A stretch of DNA of 64,000 bases from Patiria miniata (Eukaryota; Echinodermata; Asteroidea; Valvatida; Asterinidae), in NCBI RefSeq assembly GCF_015706575.1, contig NW_024037053.1, positions 5,022,001-5,086,000 of the forward strand, read 5' to 3'. Of this stretch, positions 34,511 through 47,076 are shown piece by piece. The notes below the pieces were generated by a model. It was not told the origin of the DNA. It made no database searches and worked only from the letters and a program-made list of their open reading frames with translations. Within the stretch, counting starts at the first letter, position 1. Each line of letters opens with the position of its first letter. Made by a program: the position numbers and the translations under genes.

Positions 34511-36905
34511 GAATGACTACGGTAAATTTTCAGAGTAAGATCAGTATTTTAGAGTAACATGTTCTCATGGTAAAGACATTTTTTTCAGGATTCCAGCTTG
34601 TCCAAGATATCTTACATTTATGTAAAATATAGCATTATTCTCTCTTTGTTCATGCCAAATTTATTTCTAACAAGTTTTGTTTAAAAATTATAAGTATTAG
34701 GCCTATAGAAACAAAATAGGTCCACAGAAATGTTAATGACAGAAAGACCTTTCAATGTGCCTTTTTTTTCTGCATTATATTGTACTAGTGCAGTGCCCGT
34801 CTAAAATGTGCATGTTCAGGAAGGGCAAATTGCTTGGCCGCTGGTATTGGTTGCTTTTTGCAGCATTTTTGAGAACTTCTTGTGCAAACAATGCACGCGA
34901 TTCAATGGTGTTGTTTTTACAGGTTGAACCCACACGTACACTCACATGTTGAACGCACATTTTTTAATGTGGACGGAATTATAGTAAGAAATGTAGAAAA
35001 AACTGTGCTATTATTTATCCCATTATTGGTAATGGAATAGCCCCCCCCCCCCCAGTGAAGTACCCATTGTTGATAGTGGAATAGCCCCCAGTGAAGGTCA
35101 GCTAGCGCTTTGCACACGTACACGCGTGCAGTGTTAATTGTGTCATCACACAATATTGTATAAGTGTAGTATTTTTTACTATTACAATGTTATGAGCATT
35201 TGTGGTCATGAAAAATTAGTGTGCTACTCGTGAATATTTAAACTAAATGTATTTTTTTTTACTTTGAAACTTTAGAATTTGAAATACTGAACGTTAAGGT
35301 CGTTAGCATTGGAAGTGCCTTTATACCATGACATAGTTTTATAGCAAACAATTTTATCGCAATTCTTATAAAAAATTTACTGTATCGGTTGGTGTACATG
35401 TAAATAATGAATACACTGAAATAAATATCGATGTAGGACTTTGGTTGTTTTTGGTTTGTTTTCTGACAACAATATGAAAATACAAATAAAAAATAAAGTC
35501 TTTTCCGACAATGTACATTTACTTCAGTTGCATACTTTAATAGTCCTTGCTTTATTTGGTGTTTTTGTTTAAGTCAAATCAATAGCGATCTTTGAGCATG
35601 AAGAACAAAATTAGCCGAAAGTACCAATAGGCCCTACAAGTCTGAAATTTGTCCCCAAAAGCCAAACATTTACGTTCTCAGTACATTATGATTTGTAGAG
35701 TCCATGATGCATGTTTTGCATATGTCGCATGGTTTGATAGGTCACACGTTAGTGACTTATTTCGAGACAACTTATGACAAATCCTGTCTGTTTTAGCTTG
35801 TTTTTATTTTTTAGTTAGCAATGGATTTATGCTAGTATCACATTATAATTGCGGAGGCCTTGAGATCTGGCTGATTCGAGCAAGGAACACATCTTTTTTC
35901 CCCGCCGGATTTGAGAAACGCAATCACGGGCTAATTATGTGAAAGCTTACGCCAACAGGTGGCATGGAATTAGATGTTTATCACCCCCTGTATTCCCAAG
36001 TTCCAATGTTTTGCATCATCAAATCCTCGCGGAATTGCTACGTAAATTGGATACAACTGTAGCCAGCTGGTGTTTACAACAAGCTTCGTATACGTAATAC
36101 CTGACGTCCATAATGGGAGCTTATTACCGATATATACCGCCGGAGAAAACGTATAACGTGGATTTTACCTTGCTCTATGATTTTACATTCTGAAAATGAA
36201 GTATCATTTAATTTAATGTGAATTCATCATTATATGGCGGTCTGAGCGGCGGATTTGATAATAATAATAATCACACTTAAAAACTTACAGCGACTTCCAA
36301 TGCAATCCACAAAGCGCTGTGCAATAAATAATAATAATAAAAAATAACATCCATAGTTATATCGGTATAAACATATTTTTCAAATTAAAAACAAAGTTAA
36401 TTCTAATTGAAAGAAAACAGCTTTATGTACACTTATACATAAAAAAATACGACACCCAAAATAAAACCTTCAAATATCAAACCTTAAAACGTTTCCACAT
36501 TCATGGTAACTGTTTTCTCTCAATTAATCCTTGATTCAGTGGGCCTGTATTTTTCCCCGAACATTGAACATGTCGATCAAAGTAGCAGTTGCAAGCTAAA
36601 ACAAAGAAATGCGTTTGCCATTTGAATATTCTTGAATTCTGTCGGATTAAAGTGATCCAGTGCAAATCAATGTATATATTTCCTTGATTATGTAAGAACG
36701 ATTTTTACGAGTAATCATAACTTGAAAACACACTTTAAAAGTATTAGATTGCGAAGTCACCGTGGCATGTTTTTATTGCGAACACAATTGGGCAGTTTTT
36801 ATACAGTTTCCCCCCCCCCCCCTCCCAAAGCAAGTGTCCGTCTGACTTTTTTTGAAATAACTACAAAACCATGAACTCAGTTTTGATATTTTATTGATTG
36901 TGCGC

Positions 36906-37037
36906 ACTGCAAAAACTGCAGAGTTAAATTTAAACCATTGGTATCTATATATGACCATCTGGTGTTAATTTTTACTGGTGTTGCCCTATATAGATACCGA
37001 ATGGTGTTAAATCAACACTACAGTTTTTGCATTGTGG
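36906..37037. mobile_element. Small TIR element (GCAAAAACTG ends)
   Basis: Left end ACTGCAAAAACTGCAGAGTT and inner ACCATTGGTATCTATATA are mirrored on the right by TATATAGATACCGAATGGT and AACACTACAGTTTTTGCA. The total is about 130 bp, with arms about 50 bases long and diverged. Non-coding MITE. The target-site duplication is not clear. Confidence 0.65.
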
Positions 37038-37364
37038 ATACTCCTTATACTTGGCCTAAACCCTGTGAGTTTCATTGAATTTCAATCACGCATCACTGCA
37101 CAGTGGTCAATTGATCACGACAACATTTTACAAAGACGGACACTCCTAATGATCTGGACACAATAATATTGTTTGGACAATTCAGCGACAGATCAAAGTG
37201 ACAACGTCTGATTGAATCAACGACATTTCAAACTACTTCACAATACAGCGATGGCTCCTATTTTCGGTTGTCTTAAAATGGATATACATGTAGATCTAAT
37301 TGAGTCGAGAGCCAACCCCTTTTCTCGAAACTAGGGCCTATAATAGATACAGCACATAACAGTG

Positions 37365-37737
37365 CAGGCGCGGTTCTAGAACAAATGTTTTTTTTTTTTT
37401 GGGGGGGGGGGGCTAGCACGGTGGATCCAGAATTTTTCAGGGAGGCGTGCTGAAATGTGGACCGGTTATTTTTTCCTGACACTTAGGCCTCCGAAAATCA
37501 ATGGGGGGGGGGGGGGGGGGGGGGGGGGCTCATGCCATATTTTCAATGGGCAGCGCCAATAAAATCCTAAACTAATTCACACTATATTAACTAATGCACC
37601 CTTGTCACGGCTATTTCTTCTTTAGGGGGACACTGTTCGCATGTAAATCACAATCCTTCTTTTTGCTAATGCAATTTTTTTTTAAGGCATTTATTTTTTT
37701 GGGGGGGGGGGCTAGCCCCCCCGTAGAACCGCGCCTG
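37365..37737. mobile_element. TIR element with long internal G runs
   Basis: CAGGCGCGGTTCTAG at the left and TAGAACCGCGCCTG at the right are inverted copies about 373 bases apart, and both flanks contain ACAGTG. Inside are poly-T/poly-G blocks and a run of 26 G at 37503-37528. Non-coding. Confidence 0.65.
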
Positions 37738-38519
37738 GCACAGTGCTATATTGCGCAGTAAGTGTGTTATGAATTATTCATAAAATGGTGTTATAGTTTA
37801 CTTAACATTACACAATAACACGTTTAAAACTCCACTTCTACATAATATCGGTTCACGTCACGTCAAATAGGACTAAACAACTGCTTATTTTATCAGGTAC
37901 TGTTATACCAGACTGGCCTTTAACAAATGCGATTTATACAATGAAATATTATTAATACATAACATTTCAATATGTCTAAACATCCATAGGTTTGTGCAAC
38001 ACGAAGGTAATCCTATTAAAGCTAATATCATCGTGTTTCTTCGACCATTGACCGAAGCATCGGGACTGTTCACACGCCCTCTCCGTAACGGCAGTTAAAA
38101 ACAAGAAGTAAATCAGTTTAATAATTCACGGCATTAATTTTTGTCACTAATTCTGGCAAGATATAGTCGAAAATGTATTCGTAATAGCTTCAACATTTTA
38201 AAGCTTGTTTTGTGGCCTGTTCGTCCTTATAACTTGGAGTGGATACTCGGAGCGGAGGAGTACGCGCGTACCACTTGCTCTAAACCTGAGGCCTAGCAGG
38301 GTACTTTGCATTGTTTTCCCTTTATCCCTCTTCTTTAGAATTTCACTTCTGGGTACCGTTTTTACAAAGGACGCCTTGTGGGGTACCATTGTTCACTGTG
38401 TGTGAGTACCACATAAGTTAGCTCCCACAATTAAGAGCGCATGGGCTGCGTGTCATCTCAGTATACTACGCCTAAATGTGGATTAATTTTAATCGTCAGA
38501 TAAGTCTTCACAGTGCCAT

Positions 38520-38785
38520 GTGCATCGCCAGTATAGGGCAAAGGGGGTGGGGGGGGGTGTTGCCCCCTGAAACATAAAAATAGGTGAGAAGTCACATTTA
38601 CTATTAATTAAATACACATTTAATAAAATGGGCGACTGCAGGGGTGTCAATGGGGGTGGGGGTGGTAAAGTCCCCCGCCCACCCTCGAAAAAATGGTAAA
38701 TTGAGAACATGCAAGAGAAAGAACAAGGATGTTTTGGGGAAATGTGCTTCCCCCCTAGAAAAAATCCTGGTGACGCCCATGTACA
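38520..38785 (-). repeat. G/C-rich dispersed-repeat fragment
   Basis: Contains GGGGGTGGGGGGGGTG and, on the minus strand, ATGGGCGTCACCAGGATTTT followed by CTAGGGGGGAAGCAC, a style typical of decayed DNA-transposon ends in invertebrate genomes. Boundaries and family are not certain. It lies just beyond the stop codon of the minus-strand receptor gene and may be in its 3' UTR. Confidence 0.35.
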
Positions 38786-38809
38786 CTGCTTTAACTTAAA
38801 CTGTTGTTT

Positions 38810-41800
38810 CTAATCTCGGTTGCCTGGATTAGTGGAGGATGCCAGCAAATCAACATTGCCATTTACCTGATCATGGACATTTAGTGGAACTACGATGTTG
38901 GATCGTAGACGCCTACCACTTGACGTAGCTGGTTGATCTCGAGACGTCGCTGATGTTGGCCGACTTGATTCCCCGGGTTTGCGAGAGCGGCAACAGACGC
39001 AGTGTTTACTCCAGTAATTCTGTAGTTTTTCCTGCCACAGTCTTCTCACGCTGCCCTTCAGTAGGAACATCAGGCCGATGAGGGCGCCCTGCAGGGAGTT
39101 GACCAAGACTGCGACGTACCAGAATTCTGCGCTCTTGGCTACATTGGCGGCAAACAAAAGCGACCAGGTCGCCCCAGTCACCATCACGAGCTTCAGGATA
39201 GAAATAAGATATTTTAAATGAGAGTGATTCTGGGGCGGAGCAAGGGAGAGAGTGATATAGGAGGCTCCTCTTTTCACAATTTACCGGGGGTGCCAGAATT
39301 GTGTCCCTTTTTGAGGAAAATATTTGCCAAAAACATCTTTGACGTTTCATACCAGTCACGAATGCGGTTCTAAAAATGATCATCTCCCAATAAGTTTGTT
39401 AATCGGTGAAATTTAAGCAGATCAGCAGCTGCAGGCTTCTTTTTGGCTCAACTAAAAATGCAAGTTACCACGATAGTAAATGGTAGGTCAACAACTTACC
39501 TTGGAACACAACAGCAGATCGTTTCTTGCACTTCTTGCCATCTGTAGAGCAACCAGTCTCTTGCGATTTGACAAGACGGCATAGATCATATATGCAAGCA
39601 GCACGCAGTTGACCGTTAGAAGCACAGCAACAGGAATACCGAAGACAAACAAGGAATGCAGAGGGTCCGCGATCCAACAGCTGCTTCCACCGTACTCAAG
39701 CCACACCCGGGACTGATGCGGACCCATCTTAGATACCAAGAAGCAGACAGATACAAAGACAGCGGGGAGACCCCAGGCAACTAGACCGAGCTTCAAGACC
39801 TTAGAATTGTTTGATTCATCTCGCCGTCGTGGCACCGTTTTGGACTGGATGTTTAGTGCCAAGTCAGTAGCCAAGACACTCATCCACGAAAAGGTGGCAA
39901 GCCAGGAGAAATGCAGACTTGTTGCCCTCAAGACGCACAGCCAGTGTGTGGACATCTTGCCAATCATTAGGGAGACTTGGGCCAGAATTAGCGCCACCAT
40001 CAGATTCATGATGATTTTTCCAGGCTGATTTCGCACAGCCGGGAACACAACATAAGTGGCAAAGGCTAGGATCAAGCAGACGAGAGAAAGCCCACTACCT
40101 GCAAAACTGAAATCTGACAGAGTTGTCATCCAAGCTGGATAATTATCCGGGGTGATTGGAGAGAGAAAGTTACAGACTCGAAGAGAACCATCAGGCAACT
40201 GCCAGACGTCATCAGCTTGGAATGTCTGCCCAGAAGCCTTATGAGCAAAGACATCATCATCATCATCAGCCTTTTCAACAAGAAACTCACTTCTGTTGAA
40301 AGATAGAACCGGACATTTTTTGTCTACAAATGGGTCACACAGCCTGAGGTACGTTTCCTTACTACTACTGCCATTACCAGATACGAACTCATAGACTGTA
40401 ACGTGCATGAAGTCTAACCCACTGTACTCATGTCCATCTTTTGTGACGTAGAGATCATTATTGAGGTCGATATCACCGAGTTGGACGCCATGCAGGGTGA
40501 AGCCTTGGCAGATAGGAAACTTTGACTTGGTGTTGGCTTGAGATGAGACTACAAGAATCAGTCTGGTTGAATTGCACGGATAAGAAGTCGACACATCATC
40601 GGCAAAGCTGTTGAGAGCGTCTTGAACGCGCTTCGCTACAGAAAAATGTTGCCTCACGTAATACTGCTCGCTCATCACACCGCTTTGCTGGGAAACCTTC
40701 ACAAGTGTTGTAAAGTTATCCCTCGTGTAGTTTGCGATTCCTCCGGAGGAAAGTAATTGTTGGAAACAGTCACCAGTGATACCGTCGGTCCAAGCACTGC
40801 GGGGGAGCAAGGCTTCTACACACCGGCCAGATTGAATCGTCATACCGACTGGACAACTAAGGTTTCTGCATCCATCTTGGAATGGATCATATATCTGCCA
40901 TTGGCTGCAGTCTCCTAAACTCTCCCCCGAAATATCGGAAACAACCCTTCTCTCTGTGAAATCAAACAGAAGAAGAATCGAAAACTGGGGATCCAGACGG
41001 TTTTGTCCAAATAATTTGCATTTGAGATTTCTATGGGAAAGGCCGTGACAATGTGAACAGTAGACATTTTTGTAGGCTGGACCCCCTTCGATGTCAAAAA
41101 CTAAAGAGGTATGATTCTGACAAAAAGTGCTTTGGGATTCTGTAGTGTTCGGCGGGCAAGTATCGACAATGTCTGTATAACAGAGATGCAAATCACTGCT
41201 AAGAGATGGTGGAGGATATAATTTAAACTCAAAACACGAGGCCATCGAATATGAATCTTTACAGTCCCACAGCCTGATAGACCACGGTACGAGCTGATAT
41301 ACTGGTATGTGATGGCAAATCGTACAGAACACGTTCTTGAAGACTATCTCGTCTGGACCGGTGACAGGAAATGTCAGTAGTTTCTGAGACATCGCTAGTG
41401 TCTCGTCCTCGCAGTTCTGTCGAATGTCATCTTGAGGCCAGTCGGGAGGACATCTTGCAACAGCAAAATAACTCTCTAAGGCTTTTTTAAAGGGCGCCAA
41501 TAGAGTGATGCATTCAAAGAAAGGGATGTACTCTGATCTCGTCACTGGAGGAGCCGTCTCGTTGACGCAGTGATCCCAGTAGTCGACACAACAGTCGCCA
41601 TATAGACTGCAGCGTTTATCGCATCTGCAGTTATATCTCCTCGTCGGCGGCTCACGACCTGTGGCAGGTACCCGATCTGAGCAATTCTCCGGTTGACAGT
41701 GGGTGGCTTGTTCAGGACACCTCTCTGGTATACGAGAAGGTGATGCTGGTAGAGCAAAGAAAATATATCATAACATACTATCATTCTAACACTTTGGTAT

Positions 41801-43640
41801 AATTTATTTAATGTTTAGTTTTGGGCTGGGCAAAAATCACAGAAACCCAAGAAAAGTTTAATATAGGAAACCGCATGTGATACGATGGTCGCCGTTTCCT
41901 CTTTGTAGTCGTTTACCGTCTGGTGCATCGGTTACAATAATTATTAAAAACGAAGCACGTCGCATTTCGTGGCAGTGCGTCGCGTCGAAAGAACCCAAAT
42001 CCCCCCAAAATATATTCCATATTAAAAAAAATGTAGCACCTAACAAAATAATGACTTGAAAGCCAATTTCATAAGCTATACTTTTAGATGAAAAAATACT
42101 GAAATTGCTCAATCCGTTCAAAGAATATAACCATTTATAAACACCATGACCCTAAACCCTTTTTCGTCCAAAAATGTGATTTCAAGATTTGTCTTCAAAC
42201 ATCACCGTCGATAAAACCTCAGTTTGAAAGTTAATACATGAAGTCCTTTGAAGGCCCGTCTTTAAAAAAGTGGATTTTATAAAGCACTCTATTTACTTGT
42301 TGACAATGCAACAAGTATTCTGTGTCATTGTCTGTGTTTTTCCAAACGGTCAGAATACACAATAAACTCTCGTTTTTGGACGAAAGAGCTAGGTTTTGAG
42401 GGTCATTGTGTTTAAATGGAGATATTCTTTGAACGGATTGAGCAATTCCAGTATTTGTTGTCTACAAGTAGCTGATGAAATTGGCTTTCCAGTCATTATT
42501 TTGCACGTTTGGTGCTACATATTTTTTAAATATTAATTTTTGGTTTAGGTTGCGCTTTTTTTTTACTCACCCTGTATCAGGCGCGCCTTTTGATACACAT
42601 AAACAGAAGCTATAACATAACGCTTTATTTAACTGCAATTGCCCCATTAAGTTTGTGCTGTGATAACAATTGTTTACAATACATTTTGCACGATAGACCG
42701 CACAGAACTTCATTAGTTTGCTTTAAATGCTAGCTGTCGCCTGTCGGATTTCGATGTGGTTGAATTCTATCATGTACTTGCAATTGGTGCAATCAAATTA
42801 ACTCGTCGGAACAGGCAGGATTTGACATAGCTGTGTATGTTTTCTCCTTCGTGTAAGGGCCATCAAATTGCAACTTTTTTGTGTTCAATTTTGAATTTAA
42901 AATCGGTCGATTAAATTCGCCATTTGTTGCACGTTTTGAAGGCAGTATTAAAAAAAAGTCGTGAAAATAAGAACGTTTACATTATTTTTTTATAAAATCC
43001 AACATTATGTAAAGTTGACAGAACTGTGTTGAAGTGGTCATAAAAGCGGGAAAGCATTTAACAGAAAGAAAGGAAGTTCCGGTATTTTTTTTAATTACCT
43101 TGCAATCAAAACTTGACAAATCCGATCAGGTTTCAAAGTTTGTTTGGAATAAATAAAATTAATACCTGAAGCTTGGTTATACGGCATTATAAGAATAAAT
43201 TGCAGGCGGTACGTCTCCGTTTGATAGCCAATTTTGAAGTAGTAAAAGTAACTCGAACCTGCAAGTGTGACCATCAGAATTAAATGGTTTTCAACAAGTC
43301 TAGTTAGTGAAATTTGGTTTAGGCGACTAAATCGATTTCACAAACCCGTCCGGCCACTATTATCCTCCGATTTATAACTATAGACAAATCTAAGCATGTG
43401 GTTACTGTACATTCACAAGAGCCCCCCTTCCATGGAGAAACCATTGTCTACACCGCTGTACAAAGCAACAATGCTTTCGCCACTGAAGGGGGCCTCCGTG
43501 ATAGAATTGATAGCGTGACAGGATTGGCCTGTTTCTAATCCAGTCATTTTCCTACCTGGTTGGTAGAACCAAATTGATAGACAATAGACGAGTAGCAGTA
43601 TATGCGGTCGAAGCAATGTGATTCGTCTTGCATCAGCCAT
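38810..43640 (-). CDS. Methuselah-like (class B type) seven-transmembrane receptor with somatomedin-B domain
   Basis: Three exons on the minus strand, 43640-43556, 41745-39500 and 39229-38810, with phases 1 and 0 matching, give 916 aa. Exon 1 codes a signal peptide (MADARR then ITLLRPHILLLVYCLSIWF); an in-frame upstream ATG at 43691 would add 17 residues. Residues about 36-90 form a somatomedin-B fold: CRCDKRCSLYGDCCVDYWDHC has the CxC-x3-C-x5-CC-xDY-x3-C spacing. A long Cys-rich, N-glycosylatable ectodomain follows. Seven helices lie between about 574 and 845, for example LSLVCLILAFATYVVF, IIMNLMVALILAQVSLMIG and FVFGIPVAVLLTVNCVLLA. The TM3 Cys (HWLCVL) and ECL2 Cys (SSCWI) can form the usual disulfide. 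No GPS cleavage motif was seen, so it resembles Methuselah-like rather than classical adhesion receptors. Ligand unknown. Confidence 0.88.
42009..42540. mobile_element. Diverged inverted-repeat element (receptor intron 1)
   Basis: The left arm (ATGTAGCACC, AAAGCCAATTTCAT, ATTGCTCAATCCGTTCAAAG) is repeated in inverse order on the right (CTTTGAACGGATTGAGCAAT, ATGAAATTGGCTTTCC, GGTGCTACAT). Arms of about 165 bases are interrupted by small indels and surround about 200 bases. It is an old MITE; the ends are approximate. Confidence 0.7.
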
Positions 43641-43889
43641 ATCAAAATGATGCCACAACTTCGCCAGTAGATGTAGCTCGAGTCTGCTCACGAGTGCAAA
43701 TGAGGGCTGTCTCCTTAGATCCTTCTGCTGTACTAATTATTCGGTGAAGATCATCCGATTTTGTGATTGGAGAGGAGCCAGTGCGCCCTCAACTGTACTG
43801 CCTTTGAGGCAATGGCAAGAGTGCATGCAGTATTGGAAACAAATCATCGTTGAACACGAATAACGTAACAATATAAACCGAAAACCTTA

Positions 43890-44257
43890 GGCCAAAGAAA
43901 AAGGTCTCCGGTTTCTGGTATGGAGCTTGTCCAAACAGTGGTGTGGCGACGCGGTTTTTTTTTTTACCTGACTTTTTTGCTTCAAATTTCGACTGATGAC
44001 TGCAAATGGTGCCCGACTAAACTTAGTACAAATATATGAGAGTCCAGAGAGGCCACATAAAGCTTATTCTCGACCATAACCCAATCTAAAAACACGTTAA
44101 AATTGTGCAGCAGCAGGATTCCAGTCAAACCAGTGAGTTTTGGCGGTTTTGAGACATCATCTTTTATTGAAAAAAACCCAAACATTTTCATTTTGCCGAC
44201 GCGCATGGCTACGGCGACGCGCGCGCATACCAGAAACCGGAGACTTTTTTGTTGGCC
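43890..44257. mobile_element. Harbinger-like MITE with TTA target-site duplication
   Basis: The 368-bp element begins GGCCAAAGAAAAAGGTCTCC and ends GGAGACTTTTTTGTTGGCC, an inverted repeat of about 33 bases that continues into CGGTTTCTGGTATG and its mirror. TTA flanks both sides (43887-43889 and 44258-44260), the three-base TWA duplication expected of PIF/Harbinger elements. No transposase is encoded. Confidence 0.8.
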
Positions 44258-45474
44258 TTACTGATCGATATATATCCAAACAGATCGATGTATTATATCC
44301 AAACCGATGCATGAACACGATGCATGATCAATACAGGATATAGAGTTCAATAATCTATAATAAACAATTCATGACTACTATTTAAATTCACGAGCACGAG
44401 TCAAGCCTGTTTTTTTCACGTGTCGGATTATTGTGCTATTAGAGAGGAGATAATTACAAAGGGAGGGGTGGGAGAGGGAGTTAGACAAGTAGAGGAGATG
44501 AAAACATTAAATTAATTTAAAAATAATTGGGAAGGGTATTTTGAGACAATGAGTCGTTGACTGTTTGGTGTAAAAAAATTATACGATGCAGATTGCGGTT
44601 TGAATTCAATAATGAGCTGCAGATGTTGTTTGCTGATCGGTTTAGGAACTCTTGAGGGAGGTGAATTATCTTGAATTATCTTCGGCCGACGCTGATCACC
44701 TACAGCTAATTGGCCGGTTCGTGAGGCTGTTACACGTGAATTTCAGATCCTCATAATAATTGCTTGAATTAATGAGAAACTCTGTGTGACGTAATTAATA
44801 TGTTGCACGCCGGTCGCACGTCTTTAGGGACCGAGTCTCGTGAGAGTTTGGCTGGTGACTTCAAGTTTCGATTAAAGTTCGAAACTTTTTTGTCAATTCC
44901 TTGGGTGAGGGTCGTTCACAAGGCGTAGTGCTTCAGTAACAAGTAAGGGATTACAGCCAAGTAATCAACGATGCTGATTGGAAAATCTTCAAGATGTCCG
45001 TGTGTAGAGATGCCAAGATCACGCAAAAGCTGGGCGTGTGACGTCAACAGTGCCGCAAGCGGCAAAGGCCAACTTTCAAAAACACTGAGTCGCGTCCGGA
45101 AATTAGGCACAGAATCAACCGAGTGTTCCCGGTCCCCAACGTGGTGCGCTTTAACATATCTCGGAAAATTAATGGGAAAAATTCTGATAAATCTTCATTA
45201 TATTATCTCAACTCCCGTACACAACTTCAAGTTTGTCAGCAAAATATTTTCATATTTTTGGGCGCATTTCAAAAGGATTCTTTTTTTTTTGCACTTAGAA
45301 AAAAAGCAGACGTAGAATTTCTCTCTTGGATACGTAAACTCAAGATTTATGAAAAGGGATGTCAGAGATTGTTGAAGTTTCACTTACCTGTGAAATTTAA
45401 GTTGCTTTGCAGCAAGACACTAAAGTTAACCGTTACAAAGACGGCAGAGTTGCAACGAGTCACTGATTTTTGGT

Positions 45475-45690
45475 ACTCGAGTCATGTTAAAGAAGCGACT
45501 CGAGTTGAGTCGAGTCGAGTCAATTCGAGTCAAGAATATTGAACACTATGTAACAAATAAGGACAAGAGAGACAGTAATTTGTATCACTAAGTAACAGTT
45601 AGCAAGGCTTCTATCTGTTTCTGACCAGTCGAGTCCCGTCATTTGCTCGCAGTGACTCGAGTCAAATCATTTACCCAAGGGGACTCAAGT
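45475..45690. repeat. GAGTC-rich degenerate repeat
   Basis: Many GAGTC or GACTC words occur in both orientations (ACTCGAGTTGAGTCGAGTCG and similar), separated by AT-rich sequence. Looks like a degenerate simple repeat with no coding role. Confidence 0.6.
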
Positions 45691-46321
45691 CATATTGTGT
45701 CATATTTGTCATTTTTCTTTTAGGGGTTGCCCCCCCCCCCCAGATCCGCATCAGGTACTAGACGAAGACGGCATGTGGAGTCTATTTGAATAGCGCCCTC
45801 TTGCGGGTTCACTCGCTCATTGATTGGTTCCCAGCCTTCTTTAAAAATACTCCCTAATAATACAACGAAATAATGAGGTTCCTAGTCATGGGACCTGATC
45901 AATTCAGACACATGGTCCTGCCACAATTCGGCATGTGGGGAGTGAGATAGTTTCTCATTTCCTAACCATTCAACTGCTTAACATTTTGTAAGTATTGTTG
46001 TCAGTAGTAAACAGAAGATCGCAGACTTGCAAATAACTTTTTTAATACATTTGTATAAATAGCTGTTTGAAAAGAACGAATTTTATTGCGGTGCCTAGTT
46101 TTCGGACACGACGCAAGTCATTAAGCCTAGGGCTATAGCGCTAGCTAGGGAGCCTGATCCCAACATTCAACTAGGGCCCATGCTATCAGCTATAGCCTAG
46201 ACATACATGGCATATCGCATGTTCAGATGTTGTTACTGAAAACATGTTAGAATTACAAACAGGGTTGTAAGTGGCTCTTTTAAATTGAAACTACCCACGA
46301 TCACAGCTGCTCTGCTGTCAC

Positions 46322-46839
46322 TAGCCCCATAAATGTGGCCTATTTACTGGACTGCCTCTAGCTGGAGTTACCTAGCCCCATAAATGTGGCCTATTTACTG
46401 GACTGCCTCCGTAAACATAGGCCACACATCCACATGTACAAAAATCGTGTCGACGGAGCCAAATTTTGATTTTCACATTTAGGCTTAGTTTGTAGGTTTT
46501 TTTTGCTTTAGAAGCATACTCACCCTCTTTACAGGCTAATCAGAAAGTGCTGCCTTTTTCAGATGTATATTTTTTGTGAAATTTCATGTTGAAATTTTGA
46601 TACGCAAACGTGTAAAAATGAATCTGGAAATTTCACGAAAAATATACATCTGAAAAAGGCAGCACTTTCTGATTAGCCTGTAAAGAGGGTGAGTATGCTT
46701 CTAAAGCAAAAAAAACCTACAAACTAAGCCTAAATGTGAAAATCAAAATTTGGCTCCGTCGACACGATTTTTGTACATGTGGATATGTGGCCTATGTTTA
46801 CGGAGGCAGTCCAGTAAATAGGCCACATTTATGGGGCTA
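46322..46839. mobile_element. Foldback element family D, 518 bp, with duplicated left terminus
   Basis: The core 46373-46839 is a palindrome in which x pairs with 93212-x. Its 213-base arms have about two mismatches noticed, and the loop is 41 bases. A second copy of the left terminus lies outside it at 46322-46359, followed by 13 unrelated bases. The exact 9-bp direct repeat TGCTGTCAC flanks the larger unit (46313-46321 and 46840-46848), so the outer terminus was the one inserted. The ends read TAGCCCCATAAATGTGGCC, sharing TAGCCC and the 9-bp duplication with family A. No transposase is encoded. Confidence 0.93.
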
Positions 46840-47016
46840 TGCTGTCACCATCTATAACCAGTTTCCAGAAAGCCGCCCTTCCACTTTTCCAGCTATCAGA
46901 GGAATGAGGCTACCTGTAGGCTCACGTCTCTTCTCTAGTTCATCACAAGGGCACAATTGCAGAATACCCCCCCCCCCCACTCGATCTATCCACCTCGTAG
47001 CCGGCTACGAGGTCAT

Positions 47017-47024
47017 TGACGTCA
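47017..47024. promoter_or_regulatory. CRE palindrome TGACGTCA (distal)
   Basis: A perfect TGACGTCA within ATTGACGTCAAT, about 800 bases upstream of the HEATR1 start codon. The match to the CREB/ATF site is exact; function is inferred. Confidence 0.3.
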
Positions 47025-47076
47025 ATAAACATTCTCAGCGCTACTTGTATGTACTATGCGTCATGCTCCATTGCAC

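Larger units (their letters stand above)
34511..38809. other. 3' region of the zinc-finger gene and intergenic DNA, rich in small repeats
   Basis: No coding frame is supported. AATAAA hexamers near 35422 and 35488-35500 are candidate ends for the zinc-finger transcript. A 47-base duplication with a C13 run lies at 35020-35095. A TIR element at 36906-37037, a GC-terminated element at 37365-37737 and a G-rich dispersed repeat at about 38520-38785 make up much of the rest. Homopolymer G or C runs are frequent. Confidence 0.5.

Noticed and set aside
43413-43555. Continuation of the receptor's first exon as a 92-codon frame
   Set aside because: A donor at 43555-43551 (GTAGG) in phase 1 joins exon 2 exactly, and the frame beyond it has no receptor-like sequence.
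44916-45110. Minus-strand 64-codon frame beginning like a BIR repeat (RLSVFESWP)
   Set aside because: The conserved zinc-binding Cys and His positions are absent, and no splice context supports an exon.
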